Source of the DNA: an uncultured Hellea sp. | GTDB taxonomy: Bacteria > Pseudomonadota > Alphaproteobacteria > Caulobacterales > Maricaulaceae | Direction: 5' to 3' | Length of the DNA: 64,000 nucleotides | NCBI GenBank assembly: GCA_938007935.1 | Contig: CALLMD010000003.1 | Coordinates: 1 to 64,000, forward strand | Shown here: piece by piece, positions 17,709 through 26,144 of the stretch | Layout of the letters: each line of letters opens with the position of its first letter | Numbering within the stretch: position 1 is the stretch's first letter | The notes under the pieces: model-generated | Databases searched by the model: none | The model's input: the letters and a program-made list of their open reading frames with translations, nothing else | What the model was told of the DNA's origin: nothing | Translations under genes and position numbers: made by a program

Positions 17709-19499
17709 TTAAAATGCTGCAGCTTCGAGCGCCATTAGCGGCTCAGCGCCTGTTTTTATTTTAGCCAAATGCGCGTCCATCATTGGCAGCATGCGCAACA
17801 CGAAATAACGGCCTGTAATGATCTTATTCGTATAGAACTCATCATTCGACCCACCATCAATGGCAGCTTGCGCGACAAGCGCCATCTTGGCCCACATATA
17901 AGCGAGCGTCGTCAGACCCATCATATGCATATAATCAACGCTGCCCGCGCCCGCATTATCAGGGTTGGTCATCCCATTTTGCATAAGCCACATCGTCGCC
18001 TCAGTCAGTTTTTGTTTTGCGTCCTTTAGGCCATCGATAAATTCTGAGAGGTTTTCATTATCGGAATTTTCTCCGAGGAACGTATCGATTTCTGCATTAA
18101 GGGTCATCAAAGCACGGCCCCCTTTGCGGGCAAGCTTACGGCCGACGAGGTCGAGCGCCTGAATACCATTGGCTCCCTCATAGATAAGCGCGATACGCGT
18201 ATCGCGGACAAATTGGCTCATACCCCATTCTTCGATAAAGCCGTGACCGCCAAAGATTTGCTGACAATCAATTGTTGTCGTCATGGCTTTATCGGTCAGG
18301 TAACCTTTAATCACGGGGGTTAGCAGGCCAAGATAATCATCGGCCTTTTCGCGGAATTTTTCGTCCGGGTGAACAGTCTCTAAATCCTCAAGTAACGTTG
18401 CCCAGTAAATTAGAGCTCGCGCCCCTTCGTTAAAGGCTTTTGTTTCCATAAGCATACGGCGCACATCAGGGTGAACAATTAGCGGGTCCGCAGGTCCATT
18501 TTCATTTTTAGGCCCTGTCAAACTCCGGCCTTGCAAACGTTCTGTCGCGTAAATAACGGCATTTTGATAAGCGACCTCGGATTGCGAAAGGCCTTGCATG
18601 CCAACGCCCATACGGGCCTCGTTCATCATCACGAACATCACGCGAAGACCCTTATTTTCCTCACCGATCAGATAGCCTTCAGCTTCGTCATAATTCATCA
18701 CACAGGTACAATTTCCGTGAATGCCCATTTTCTCTTCAATAGAGCCGCATGATACTCCATTGCGCTCTGCTGGGTTTTCGTCTGCGTCCAACTTAAACTT
18801 GGGCACAATAAAGAGTGAAATCCCTTTAACGCCCTCAGGCGCGCCTTCAATGCGCGCGAGAACCAAATGGATAATATTCTCGGACATTCCGTGCTCACCC
18901 GCCGAGATAAATATTTTCTGTCCCGTAATTTTATAAGACCCATCAGCGTTAGGAACCGCTTTCGTCTTTAAAAGCCCTAAATCTGTGCCACAATGTGGCT
19001 CGGTTAGGTTCATCGTACCAGTCCAATCACCGGAGATCATTTTCGGCAAATATGTGTTCTTTTGCTCGGGGCTTCCGCCAATACGAATAGCCTTGGCTGC
19101 ACTTCCTGTGAGGCCTGGATACATGGCAAAGGCCATATTAGCTGATGACTGCATTTCGCCAGTGGCCGTACTCCAAATACTCGGCATGCCCATCCCGCCA
19201 TATTCTGGGGACTCAGACAATCCCATCATGCCATTAGCAACAACTTGTTGATAGGCTTCTTTAAACCCAGTCGGGGTCGTGACAGATCCGTCGTCATGGC
19301 GTGTGCAGCCTTCATGATCACCGACAGCATTTAGAGGCGTAAGAACTTCAGAGGCAAATTTACCGCTCTCTTCTAAAATGGCATCGAGTGTATCAGTATC
19401 GGCCTCGGCAAATTTTTCATATTCCGTAAGCTGCCCGACATTGAGCATCTCTTGCATCACAAATTTAATATCACGCAGGGGTGGGTTATAAATTGGCAT
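17709..19499 (-). CDS. Large acyl-CoA dehydrogenase (FadE5-like, 596 residues)
   Basis: This FAD enzyme oxidises acyl-CoA. At 596 residues it belongs to the longer group with an extra C-terminal domain (PF12806 type), common in alphaproteobacteria and actinobacteria. MNLTEPHCGTDLGLL near residue 165 is the substrate/FAD loop. GGHGFIEEWGMSQFVRD near 420 and LIYEGANGIQALDLVGRK near 445-460 cover the active-site Glu and FAD contacts. AAAGGAC precedes the ATG. It is the first metabolic gene after the MerR regulator, 29 bases downstream. Two different dehydrogenases in one operon suggest a broad chain-length range. Confidence 0.9.
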   Translation of the reverse strand: MPIYNPPLRDIKFVMQEMLNVGQLTEYEKFAEADTDTLDAILEESGKFASEVLTPLNAVGDHEGCTRHDDGSVTTPTGFKEAYQQVVANGMMGLSESPEYGGMGMPSIWSTATGEMQSSANMAFAMYPGLTGSAAKAIRIGGSPEQKNTYLPKMISGDWTGTMNLTEPHCGTDLGLLKTKAVPNADGSYKITGQKIFISAGEHGMSENIIHLVLARIEGAPEGVKGISLFIVPKFKLDADENPAERNGVSCGSIEEKMGIHGNCTCVMNYDEAEGYLIGEENKGLRVMFVMMNEARMGVGMQGLSQSEVAYQNAVIYATERLQGRSLTGPKNENGPADPLIVHPDVRRMLMETKAFNEGARALIYWATLLEDLETVHPDEKFREKADDYLGLLTPVIKGYLTDKAMTTTIDCQQIFGGHGFIEEWGMSQFVRDTRIALIYEGANGIQALDLVGRKLARKGGRALMTLNAEIDTFLGENSDNENLSEFIDGLKDAKQKLTEATMWLMQNGMTNPDNAGAGSVDYMHMMGLTTLAYMWAKMALVAQAAIDGGSNDEFYTNKIITGRYFVLRMLPMMDAHLAKIKTGAEPLMALEAAAF

Positions 19500-19528
19500 G
19501 GTATCGTCCTTTATTAATCACGATCATA

Positions 19529-20065
19529 TTAAGGGTTCGCCATGGCTTTATTGCCAAAAGCGGGCGGTCTAAATTCATCGTCCATATCTTCTATGAATGC
19601 AGTTTGAGAAAATTTAGCCTCGTAAGCCCCGGCAAGATCAAAAACACCATCGGCGTCAGGGGCGTTTTCGACATGCGCGTCAATGACCTCACATATCTCC
19701 ATCATATCTTTGGTTAGGCTTGCTATATCTTCGCGGCGCCGCTTGAGGGACGCAATGACGTGACGAAAGTTCTTTTGACGTCGTAAAAGCTCAACACGGT
19801 CTGTGACGTAGCCATCTGTGACATCTAAAACTTCTTTAATATCATCCAATGAAAATCCGAGGCGTTTCCCCCGCATAATCTTTTCAAATCGCAAAAAGTC
19901 TTTATGGCCAAATATACGGGCGCCCGCATCCCGCGAAGGGGTCAAAAGACCCTTATCTTCGTAAAATCTGATTGTGCGCGGTGTAACATCGAACATTTTG
20001 GCAAAGTCACGTATACCCCATTGGGAATCTTGTTCATTTTGCGATGAAATTTTCTGCATAATCAT
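19529..20065 (-). CDS. MerR-family regulator of the acyl-CoA degradation operon (LiuR-like)
   Basis: This 178-residue MerR-family protein has its winged helix at about residues 15-85 (IRDFAKMFDVTPRTIRFYED then RGKRLGFSLDDIKEVLD), followed by a coiled-coil dimerisation helix (90-125) and an acidic C-terminus. No Cys-based metal site is seen, which fits an acyl-CoA-responsive LiuR-type regulator better than a metal sensor. It heads the fad operon and two overlapping 16-base palindromes lie 8 bases upstream of its start, so autoregulation is likely. The start could be either of two ATGs at 20065 and 20059; the ribosome-binding site is weak for both. Confidence 0.85.
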   Translation of the reverse strand: MIMQKISSQNEQDSQWGIRDFAKMFDVTPRTIRFYEDKGLLTPSRDAGARIFGHKDFLRFEKIMRGKRLGFSLDDIKEVLDVTDGYVTDRVELLRRQKNFRHVIASLKRRREDIASLTKDMMEICEVIDAHVENAPDADGVFDLAGAYEAKFSQTAFIEDMDDEFRPPAFGNKAMANP

Positions 20066-20072
20066 CGCTTAA

Positions 20073-20094
20073 TTAACGTTAACGTTAACGTCAA
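20073..20094. promoter_or_regulatory. Tandem overlapping LiuR-type operators
   Basis: Two 16-base palindromes overlap with a six-base offset: a perfect one at 20073-20088 (TTAACGTTAACGTTAA) and one with a single mismatched pair at 20079-20094 (TTAACGTTAACGTCAA). This matches the ACGTTAACGT-type site known for LiuR. It overlaps the expected promoter of the merR-fad operon. The identity of the bound protein is inferred from the adjacent MerR gene. Confidence 0.75.
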
Positions 20095-20152
20095 GTCTTA
20101 TTGAGCCAATTTTTTATAAATCTACAGTTATAATGAGGAAATAGTTAACGTC

Positions 20153-20168
20153 TTAACGGCCCGTTAAC
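20153..20168 (+). promoter_or_regulatory. CtrA box upstream of the podJ-like gene
   Basis: TTAA at 20153-20156 and TTAAC at 20164-20168 are separated by exactly seven bases, the full CtrA consensus of Caulobacter relatives. The same bases form a 7+1+7 inverted repeat (TTAACGG C CCGTTAA, 20153-20167), and another GTTAACG lies at 20144-20150. The site is about 85 bases before the podJ-like ATG. A short hairpin (GCGCGT/ACGCGC, 20200-20216) follows in the leader. Binding by the LiuR-like regulator is an alternative because the half-sites also contain TTAACG. Confidence 0.65.
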
Positions 20169-20251
20169 CACATATACGCAGAACGGGTCATAAGTGTTCG
20201 CGCGTAATAAACGCGCTTGGTTATGTGTCTTTAGAGAGGGTTTCGGGGAAA

Positions 20252-22684
20252 ATGAGTAAATCCACGCCAAAACGCCAGGCAAAAGCCGACTCTACAAAAA
20301 CAAAAAAAGCTACCACAAAACCAAAGACCGCTTTAAAATCAGTCCAAGCTCAGGCAAAAAAGCCCACGTCGTCTGTATCGAGCACGTCAAAAACAGCGCC
20401 AAAATCACTCAAAGAGCTCCATAGCGCGATACAAAGTCTACAAACGCGCATGAAGCGTAACGATACGCTGACCAAAAAAAGTGTCAAAGCCCTGGAAAGC
20501 GCTGTTACAGCGCTGGATAAACGCACGCGCCAGAAAAGTTCTACAGACAAGGCAGCTTTAACCCGTAAAGTTAATCAGCTTTCAACCCGCCTAACCGAGA
20601 TGGTTGAAAAGACACAAAGTTCCGTCAATTCAGAGCTTAAAACCGCGCTCGCCAATCCATCTATTGATAATTTACAGTCAGCCCTTAGCCGAGCCGATCA
20701 GAGAGTCACCCAAGCCGAGGCGGCCCAAGCCCAAGCTATTACGAAGATAAACCGTCACCTCGCCTCAATGGCAACGGCGGTTGACGCCCGTATCGCCCAA
20801 GAAGAGACAGCCCGGAAAACAGCCATTGACGCGCTCAAATCGGACACAGAACAAAAAATTGAAATCATCGAGCAAGATACAGCCAAGGCCTTTGGTCAGA
20901 TTGGTGATAAAATTGTCGAACTTTCAGATGAAATTCAGCGCCGAGGTGAAGCCAATCAGCTATCAATACGTGAGAAAATCTCTGAAATTGCCCTGCAAAC
21001 TCAGACAGAATTCGAACACTATAAGTCTCAAGTTGAAAATCAGATCGAAACCCTATCTCAAAATGTTAGCGGCGCAACAGAGACACGTAGATTAGAGCAC
21101 ACAATCTTTAGCCTCACCAACCGTTTGGAAGAGCTTGAAAATAGTATTGCCGATATTAGCAGCCAGAGTTTTGCGCCCCCTGTCCAGCCGCCTGTGCTCG
21201 TTCCAGAAGCTGCGCCAACACCGCCGCAGCTCAGTGTCGTGGAGACAAAGCCTGCCCCGCAAATAGTCGATGCCTTCACGCCAATTCCGCAAGCGGCTCA
21301 ATCCACGGCCGCCATACCGCCAAACCCTTATTCTGCCGCGCAAGCCACACAAAGCTTGGACACGCAACCTTTACCCGCCCAAGACAATCACATTCCTCAA
21401 GAATTTGATCCACGGCAATTCAGGCGCGCGGGCGAACAAAACGCAGCTCAAGCGCAATTTACACCGCCCCCGCAGCCCCTTGCGCCAATCCAGCCCCCTA
21501 TTGTTCAGCCGCAACACACCGATGGGCCGACAGATTTTGCGTCACTTCCTTATGAAAATCCAGCCTATGCAGAGCAGGATGATACGATGGCGAATGTCCG
21601 TATTGGGGGCGATGAAACAAAAACAACATCCTTTAAACCGCCCAAACTTTCAGGCCGTAACCTGCGTGTAGCGGCACTGGCGACTGGCGTTGCCGTCGTC
21701 GGGCTTTTGGGCGCGAAAGCCTTTCTCGGTGACAATTCCGACATTGGTCCGCCGCAATTTACTGAAAAAACACCTGCAACTGAAACCATTGAACCTGCGC
21801 CAGTCGTTGTTGAACCCATCGGAGAATATGCGGACAACAAAATCACGCCAGTCACAGGCGAAGCTGCAAGTACCTTAAATTCTGCTGCGGGCGCAGGCGA
21901 CGCTGTCGCCCAGTTCCAGCTTGGCCTCTCTTATCTTGAACAAGGCCGCACAAATGAGGGCGTTGACCTTATTCGTAAAGCGGCCAATCAAAACCAGCCT
22001 GCAGCGCAATATCGCCTTGCTAAATTATATGAAGTCGGTGAAGGCGTGGCACAAGATTCGAATATGGCGAGACAGCTTACGGAACGTGCGGCCCGCAATG
22101 GCAACCGCATCGCCATGCATGACCTTGCGCTTTATTACGCGGAAGGCCGCGGCGGTGTAAGCGCTGAGCTTCCCACAGCGGCAAAATGGTTTGAGAAAGC
22201 AGCTGAACGCGGCGTTGTAGACTCGCAATTTAACCTCGGTGTTCTGTTTGAGAGCGGACAAGGCTTGCCTAAGAGCATGACAGATGCCTTTGTTTGGTAC
22301 TCTATAGCCGCCACACAAGGGGATCAATTTGCGAAACAGCGCGTCGATGTCCTCACAGATTCTATGCCGCCCGCTGACCTTGCCGCTGCGCAAGCTAGAA
22401 TTGACGGCTTCAAGCCAGTTAAAATAGATGAAATGGCCAATGGCATTTTTAGAAATGTTGCTTGGGCCAAACCAAGTACGGACAATACAGAGCAAGTCAC
22501 CCAAATCAAAGACGTCCAAACGCTTCTAACAGACCTAGGCTATGACATTGGCGGCGCGGACGGCTCTATGGGCCCACGGACACGCGCGGCGATTATTAGC
22601 TTTGAACAAGCCAATGGCATGCCCGAAACAGGCCGCGTGAACGCAGCTTTACTTGAACGGTTAGAGCTAGCGGCAGGCGCCTAA
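20252..22684 (+). CDS. PodJ-like polarity protein: coiled coil, membrane span, Sel1 repeats, PG-binding domain
   Basis: The 810-residue product starts at the ATG at 20252 (GGGGAA just upstream); an in-frame GTG at 20225 would add nine residues. Order of parts: basic Lys/Ala/Thr-rich N-terminus (1-45), coiled-coil region (about 50-300), Pro/Gln-rich linker (310-450), one membrane span (about 469-490), Sel1-like repeats (about 540-690) and a C-terminal PG_binding_1 domain (last 60 residues, with LGYDIGGADGSMGPRTRAAI). This is the layout of Caulobacter PodJ, a bitopic scaffold that organises the new cell pole, with cytoplasmic coils and periplasmic Sel1/PG-binding parts. A CtrA box upstream fits cell-cycle timing. 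Overall similarity to PodJ is judged by architecture only. Confidence 0.75.
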   Translation: MSKSTPKRQAKADSTKTKKATTKPKTALKSVQAQAKKPTSSVSSTSKTAPKSLKELHSAIQSLQTRMKRNDTLTKKSVKALESAVTALDKRTRQKSSTDKAALTRKVNQLSTRLTEMVEKTQSSVNSELKTALANPSIDNLQSALSRADQRVTQAEAAQAQAITKINRHLASMATAVDARIAQEETARKTAIDALKSDTEQKIEIIEQDTAKAFGQIGDKIVELSDEIQRRGEANQLSIREKISEIALQTQTEFEHYKSQVENQIETLSQNVSGATETRRLEHTIFSLTNRLEELENSIADISSQSFAPPVQPPVLVPEAAPTPPQLSVVETKPAPQIVDAFTPIPQAAQSTAAIPPNPYSAAQATQSLDTQPLPAQDNHIPQEFDPRQFRRAGEQNAAQAQFTPPPQPLAPIQPPIVQPQHTDGPTDFASLPYENPAYAEQDDTMANVRIGGDETKTTSFKPPKLSGRNLRVAALATGVAVVGLLGAKAFLGDNSDIGPPQFTEKTPATETIEPAPVVVEPIGEYADNKITPVTGEAASTLNSAAGAGDAVAQFQLGLSYLEQGRTNEGVDLIRKAANQNQPAAQYRLAKLYEVGEGVAQDSNMARQLTERAARNGNRIAMHDLALYYAEGRGGVSAELPTAAKWFEKAAERGVVDSQFNLGVLFESGQGLPKSMTDAFVWYSIAATQGDQFAKQRVDVLTDSMPPADLAAAQARIDGFKPVKIDEMANGIFRNVAWAKPSTDNTEQVTQIKDVQTLLTDLGYDIGGADGSMGPRTRAAIISFEQANGMPETGRVNAALLERLELAAGA

Positions 22685-22721
22685 GCTTTACCGCCTCCTT
22701 TTAGAATGATAAGTGCGCGCT

Positions 22722-23198
22722 ATGAGCCCGCAAAGCATCACACTCATTCAAGCAAAATCTGAGGCGGATATCGCCGCTGTCAAAGACATCTTCCTCGAAT
22801 ATATGAGCTTCATCGAAGATTATCTCGGCGAGTCGCTCGGCTTTCAAGGCACAGAGACCGAATTTGCGACCTTTCCGCAGGCCTATGAAGCTCTATGGTT
22901 GGCCAAACTCGGCGATCAGCCCGTAGCGGCTTGCGGCGTAAAAAACCACAAGCCCGGCATTTGCGAACTCAAACGCCTTTATTGCCGCCCTGCTGGCCGC
23001 GGTCACCAATTGGGCCTAAAGCTGACTGTAGCGGCAATAAATTTCTCGCGCGCCCAAGGTTATACTCAAATGTATCTCGATACGGATCCGGGTCTCAAAA
23101 ACGCCAATAAGATTTACGAAGATCTAGGCTTCAAAGATATAGAGCGCTATTATGACAACCCTATGGGCTGCTCGCGCTATATGGCGCTATCTCTCTAA
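22722..23198 (+). CDS. GNAT-family N-acetyltransferase
   Basis: This 158-residue acetyltransferase fold transfers acetyl from acetyl-CoA to an unknown amine. The acetyl-CoA-binding region is ELKRLYCRPAGRGHQLGLKL, a variant of the R/Q-x-x-G-x-G/A loop, near residues 85-105. The C-terminal motif NKIYEDLGFKDIERYYDNP is typical of YjgM/Ard1-like single-domain enzymes. I chose the ATG at 22722 over the upstream GTG at 22713. It lies 37 bases after the podJ-like gene and may be on its transcript. Confidence 0.8.
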   Translation: MSPQSITLIQAKSEADIAAVKDIFLEYMSFIEDYLGESLGFQGTETEFATFPQAYEALWLAKLGDQPVAACGVKNHKPGICELKRLYCRPAGRGHQLGLKLTVAAINFSRAQGYTQMYLDTDPGLKNANKIYEDLGFKDIERYYDNPMGCSRYMALSL

Positions 23199-23352
23199 AG
23201 CGACTCCTGCTTCCAGCATTCATTTCCCTAAGCCTAGCGGCTTATTTTTGAGCGAGTTTAAGTCGTTCAGTTAAGCTCCCAAAACCCACAAACCTAAAGG
23301 CGTATCTCAAGTTAAGAGTGCATATTGAACGTTATATCAACGCTCTATAAGT

Positions 23353-23802
23353 CTAGTTTGAGTGTTGTTTGAATTCAATTTCAATTAATTTTACGGTTTC
23401 AATTGACTTAAAGTAATTTAAAAACTCGGACACGAATTTTTTAGTTTCCTCATTAGAAAAGCGCCTAGTAGGTACTCTAGAGCTCTTTACCACAATTATA
23501 AAGTTCTCATTCAGGCCTACAGAGGAATGTACCATTACATTCTTATTTTTAGCTAAATAGTAAAAACTGTTTGGTCTCTTAAAAACGGTGTCTCTATCTG
23601 AAATTTTAAATTTTAAATTCTGGTCTTTTGAAAATGTCTCAAATTTTGTTCGAATTTCATTGTAAGCTTTTTTATCAGTAGAAAACTCAAGCAATACAGT
23701 TGGTTCTAAGTCATATGTACCTGCAGACATGCTACAAGCTGACAAAAGTAAATAGGCGACAAAAACTACAAAAAAACTATATACTCGATAGGCATTACTC
23801 AC
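23353..23802 (-). CDS. Small hypothetical lipoprotein
   Basis: This 149-residue protein has a lipoprotein signal peptide: a hydrophobic stretch at residues 8-22 and the lipobox LLSAC, with Cys23 as the lipid anchor. The rest is a soluble alpha/beta domain rich in Lys, Asn and Phe, ending with VKLIEIEFKQ. No family was recognised. It starts with GTG (GGAA upstream) 18 bases after the small membrane protein gene, forming a two-gene AT-rich unit. There is no sign of function beyond an envelope location. Confidence 0.65.
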   Translation of the reverse strand: MSNAYRVYSFFVVFVAYLLLSACSMSAGTYDLEPTVLLEFSTDKKAYNEIRTKFETFSKDQNLKFKISDRDTVFKRPNSFYYLAKNKNVMVHSSVGLNENFIIVVKSSRVPTRRFSNEETKKFVSEFLNYFKSIETVKLIEIEFKQHSN

Positions 23803-23820
23803 ATTGGTTCCACATTCGGG

Positions 23821-24027
23821 CTAAGCGAACAGTTGCTCCAATGAGATTATAATCGACGCCCAGATTATAACTGCCACAGCTAACACGACTGGTAGGCAAA
23901 TTATCCACATCACAATCGAATTTTTACGATTTCTCCAGTTTATCAAAAGTGAATCTATTTCTCGATAATCATCATTTTTTTGGGATTTTGGATTACCTTT
24001 CACACTCTTTTGTATCGAGAGAAACAT
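23821..24027 (-). CDS. Small single-span membrane protein
   Basis: This 68-residue protein has a charged N-terminal half (Lys/Arg-rich, residues 1-35) and one long hydrophobic segment (about 39-60, WIICLPVVLAVAVIIW), so it is probably a bitopic inner-membrane protein with a cytoplasmic N-terminus. No Shine-Dalgarno sequence is visible before the ATG; instead a perfect 8+1+8 palindrome lies there. It is followed by the lipoprotein gene. The family is unknown. Confidence 0.5.
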   Translation of the reverse strand: MFLSIQKSVKGNPKSQKNDDYREIDSLLINWRNRKNSIVMWIICLPVVLAVAVIIWASIIISLEQLFA

Positions 24028-24031
24028 TTAT

Positions 24032-24048
24032 AATCAAGCAGCTTGATT
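24032..24048. promoter_or_regulatory. Palindrome at the start of the small membrane protein gene
   Basis: AATCAAGC and GCTTGATT flank one central base (24032-24039 and 24041-24048). The site ends four bases before the ATG at 24027, on the minus strand, where a ribosome-binding site would be. With a one-base centre it is more likely a dimer-binding operator than an RNA hairpin. Confidence 0.45.
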
Positions 24049-24159
24049 GCCTCTACGAACGGTGGCTACTTTAACAAAACGTCTTAAACTGGGCGGCTTA
24101 TTTGGGCGTTTAAGGCCTCTCATATTTAGGTTGGATGAGCGAGTTATCTGAAAGCAGAT

Positions 24160-24750
24160 TTAATTAGAGCCCTCTGGAATAAAGCGGAAATGCCCGTGAA
24201 TGGGATAGTCGAACAAGATATCCTCTTGCTTGGGCCCTGCCCCAATATTGTGAATAATGAGCGGCGTTCCCTTGCGGCTGACTTTATCAGAAACAATACC
24301 GATATGAGGCAAACGTCCGCCAAGGCGCCATGTCACAATATTGCCCGGACTATAATCCGAGGCCTTTTTCGAGATAGGCAGCGCCATGCCTTGCCGCGTA
24401 AGATAGGTTTCCAGATTAGGAACGCGGCGATGATCAATATTTTTATCTGGGCGTTTTAATCCCCAATCTTTTGGATAGGCGCTAAAGTTCGCAGTCATAT
24501 TTTCATGTACGGCTTTTTGAAAATCAAAGTCATAAGCGGCGCGGTAACTGCGAATAATCACATCCGTGCAAACACCCGTATTGCGCGGCACATCCCCGCC
24601 CGGATATTTTAATCCCACATAGGCGGGATCATAGCGCACAAAGACCTTTAATCGATCCTTAGCCGCCTCCACCAAGGCTTCATCTGCTTGCGCGTGACCT
24701 GGCACATAAACCGCAGGAAGATAAAATAGAGCTATAAAGATTGAACGCAT
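24160..24750 (-). CDS. DUF1287 domain protein (YijF-like), exported
   Basis: This 196-residue protein has a signal peptide (residues 1-20, cleavage after HAQA). The DUF1287 domain fills the rest, with YDPAYVGLKYPGGDVP, NTGVCTDVIIRSYR, ANFSAYPKDWGL, DHRRVPNLETY and the late segment LPHIGIVSD. The conserved Cys in GVCTDV and His in LPHIGIV suggest a papain-like/NlpC-type fold, so a periplasmic peptidase or amidase is plausible. The biochemical activity of the family is not established to my knowledge. It is divergent from the serpin gene with only 53 bases between them, so the two may share control elements. Confidence 0.85.
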   Translation of the reverse strand: MRSIFIALFYLPAVYVPGHAQADEALVEAAKDRLKVFVRYDPAYVGLKYPGGDVPRNTGVCTDVIIRSYRAAYDFDFQKAVHENMTANFSAYPKDWGLKRPDKNIDHRRVPNLETYLTRQGMALPISKKASDYSPGNIVTWRLGGRLPHIGIVSDKVSRKGTPLIIHNIGAGPKQEDILFDYPIHGHFRFIPEGSN

Positions 24751-24803
24751 ATCATCTTCTATTTCCTAATTGCGGAAAAATTATGACACCCTAGAGTATA
24801 AGA

Positions 24804-26096
24804 ATGAAATTGCTAATTCAACTCTTGGCCTCAGCTTCCATTCTTGCAGCCTGTGCCAGTCCACCTCAACCGTCAACGTCTTTAGAAACGCCTACAAACT
24901 CAAAACCTCTTGATGACACCATGAGCTTAAATATCCTGACACAAGGTCACACGGAATTTGCTTTCGATCTCTATCAACAATTACGCGAAAACCCCGACAA
25001 AGACGGGGAAAATATCTTCATTTCTCCGCTCTCCATTTCAACGGCCTTTGGCTTGGCTTATGCTGGCGCGAAGGGCGAGACAGCCAAGGAAATGGCGTCC
25101 GTACTGCGTTATACCTTAGCCGAAGATCAGCTACACCCTGCCATAGGAAAACTGACAAATGCGGTAGAAAATGACACTGAAGGTCAGCTGTTTCAAATGG
25201 CGAATGCGCTCTTTGTCAATCAGGACACGGTTTTAGAACCAGACTACCTCACGCTGACTAAGGCGGCTTACAAAGCAGAGGAAACCCGCGCCAATTTTAA
25301 GGCCAAACCCAAGCAAGCAATAGAGATTATCAATGATTGGGTTAAGATCAGAACACGCGGCCTCATTCCGAAAACACTTAAATACTCAAAAGATACGCAT
25401 AAGATCCGCAATGTCATGGTCAACACAGCCTATTTAAAGGCGGGATGGGCGCGTCCTTTTTCAGCAGCAAATACAAAGTCAGAAAATTTTACGTCGCCAA
25501 CTGGCAATATAAAAACACCCCTGATGCACCGCACGGGAAAATTGCTTTATACCAAGCGCAGAGGCCATTCCGCAATCATACTTCCTTATCAAGCAGGTAC
25601 CATGTCTCTGATTGCAATTTTGCCTGATAAGGAAAATGGTCTTCCTAAACTGGAAGCCAAGCTGTCGCCAAAATTTCTTGAGGGTTTGCTTAAGAGCTTC
25701 ACGCAAAAGACTAGATATGAAGTTGAGCTTACACTTCCAAAAATCGACCTCAAAGATGATTACAAACTTAAAGAAGATTTAGATAAAATGGGAATGCCCC
25801 TCGCATTCTCTAATAATGCTGACTTTTCGGGCCGAATTGACCCTACTAAACAACCAGATCGATATTCAACAAAGTTAGGTGAAGTCATTCACAAAACGGT
25901 TTTAAAAGTCGATGAAAAAGGGACTGAGGCTGCCGCCGTGACAACAATTGATGAAATCATTACCGTTGGTGCACCACGTAAAAAGCCTAAAAAGGTAGAA
26001 TTCAAAGCTGACCACCCTTTTCTATTTCTTATTCGTCATAATGAAACTGGCGCGATATTATTTATGGGACGGATAAATAATCCAATAACGAAATAG
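24804..26096 (+). CDS. Serpin-family protease inhibitor, lipoprotein
   Basis: This 430-residue serpin is anchored as a lipoprotein (lipobox ILAAC, Cys17) after a Pro/Ser/Thr linker. The serpin fold covers about residues 45-428: NIFISPLSISTAFGLAYAGA near 72-91, VNTAYLKAGW near 205, and the C-terminal FLFLIRHNETGAILFMGRI. The reactive-loop hinge DEKGTEAAAV (370-379) has the small residues needed for loop insertion, so it should be inhibitory. Counting from Gly373 as P15 puts P1-P1' at about Thr387-Val388, with an uncertainty of one or two residues. It probably protects the cell surface from secreted or predator serine proteases. Bacterial serpins are uncommon. Confidence 0.92.
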   Translation: MKLLIQLLASASILAACASPPQPSTSLETPTNSKPLDDTMSLNILTQGHTEFAFDLYQQLRENPDKDGENIFISPLSISTAFGLAYAGAKGETAKEMASVLRYTLAEDQLHPAIGKLTNAVENDTEGQLFQMANALFVNQDTVLEPDYLTLTKAAYKAEETRANFKAKPKQAIEIINDWVKIRTRGLIPKTLKYSKDTHKIRNVMVNTAYLKAGWARPFSAANTKSENFTSPTGNIKTPLMHRTGKLLYTKRRGHSAIILPYQAGTMSLIAILPDKENGLPKLEAKLSPKFLEGLLKSFTQKTRYEVELTLPKIDLKDDYKLKEDLDKMGMPLAFSNNADFSGRIDPTKQPDRYSTKLGEVIHKTVLKVDEKGTEAAAVTTIDEIITVGAPRKKPKKVEFKADHPFLFLIRHNETGAILFMGRINNPITK

Positions 26097-26144
26097 CCTA
26101 TTATTAAATTGCGCCGCAATTAAGTCGGCGTTACATCTTCCGCT

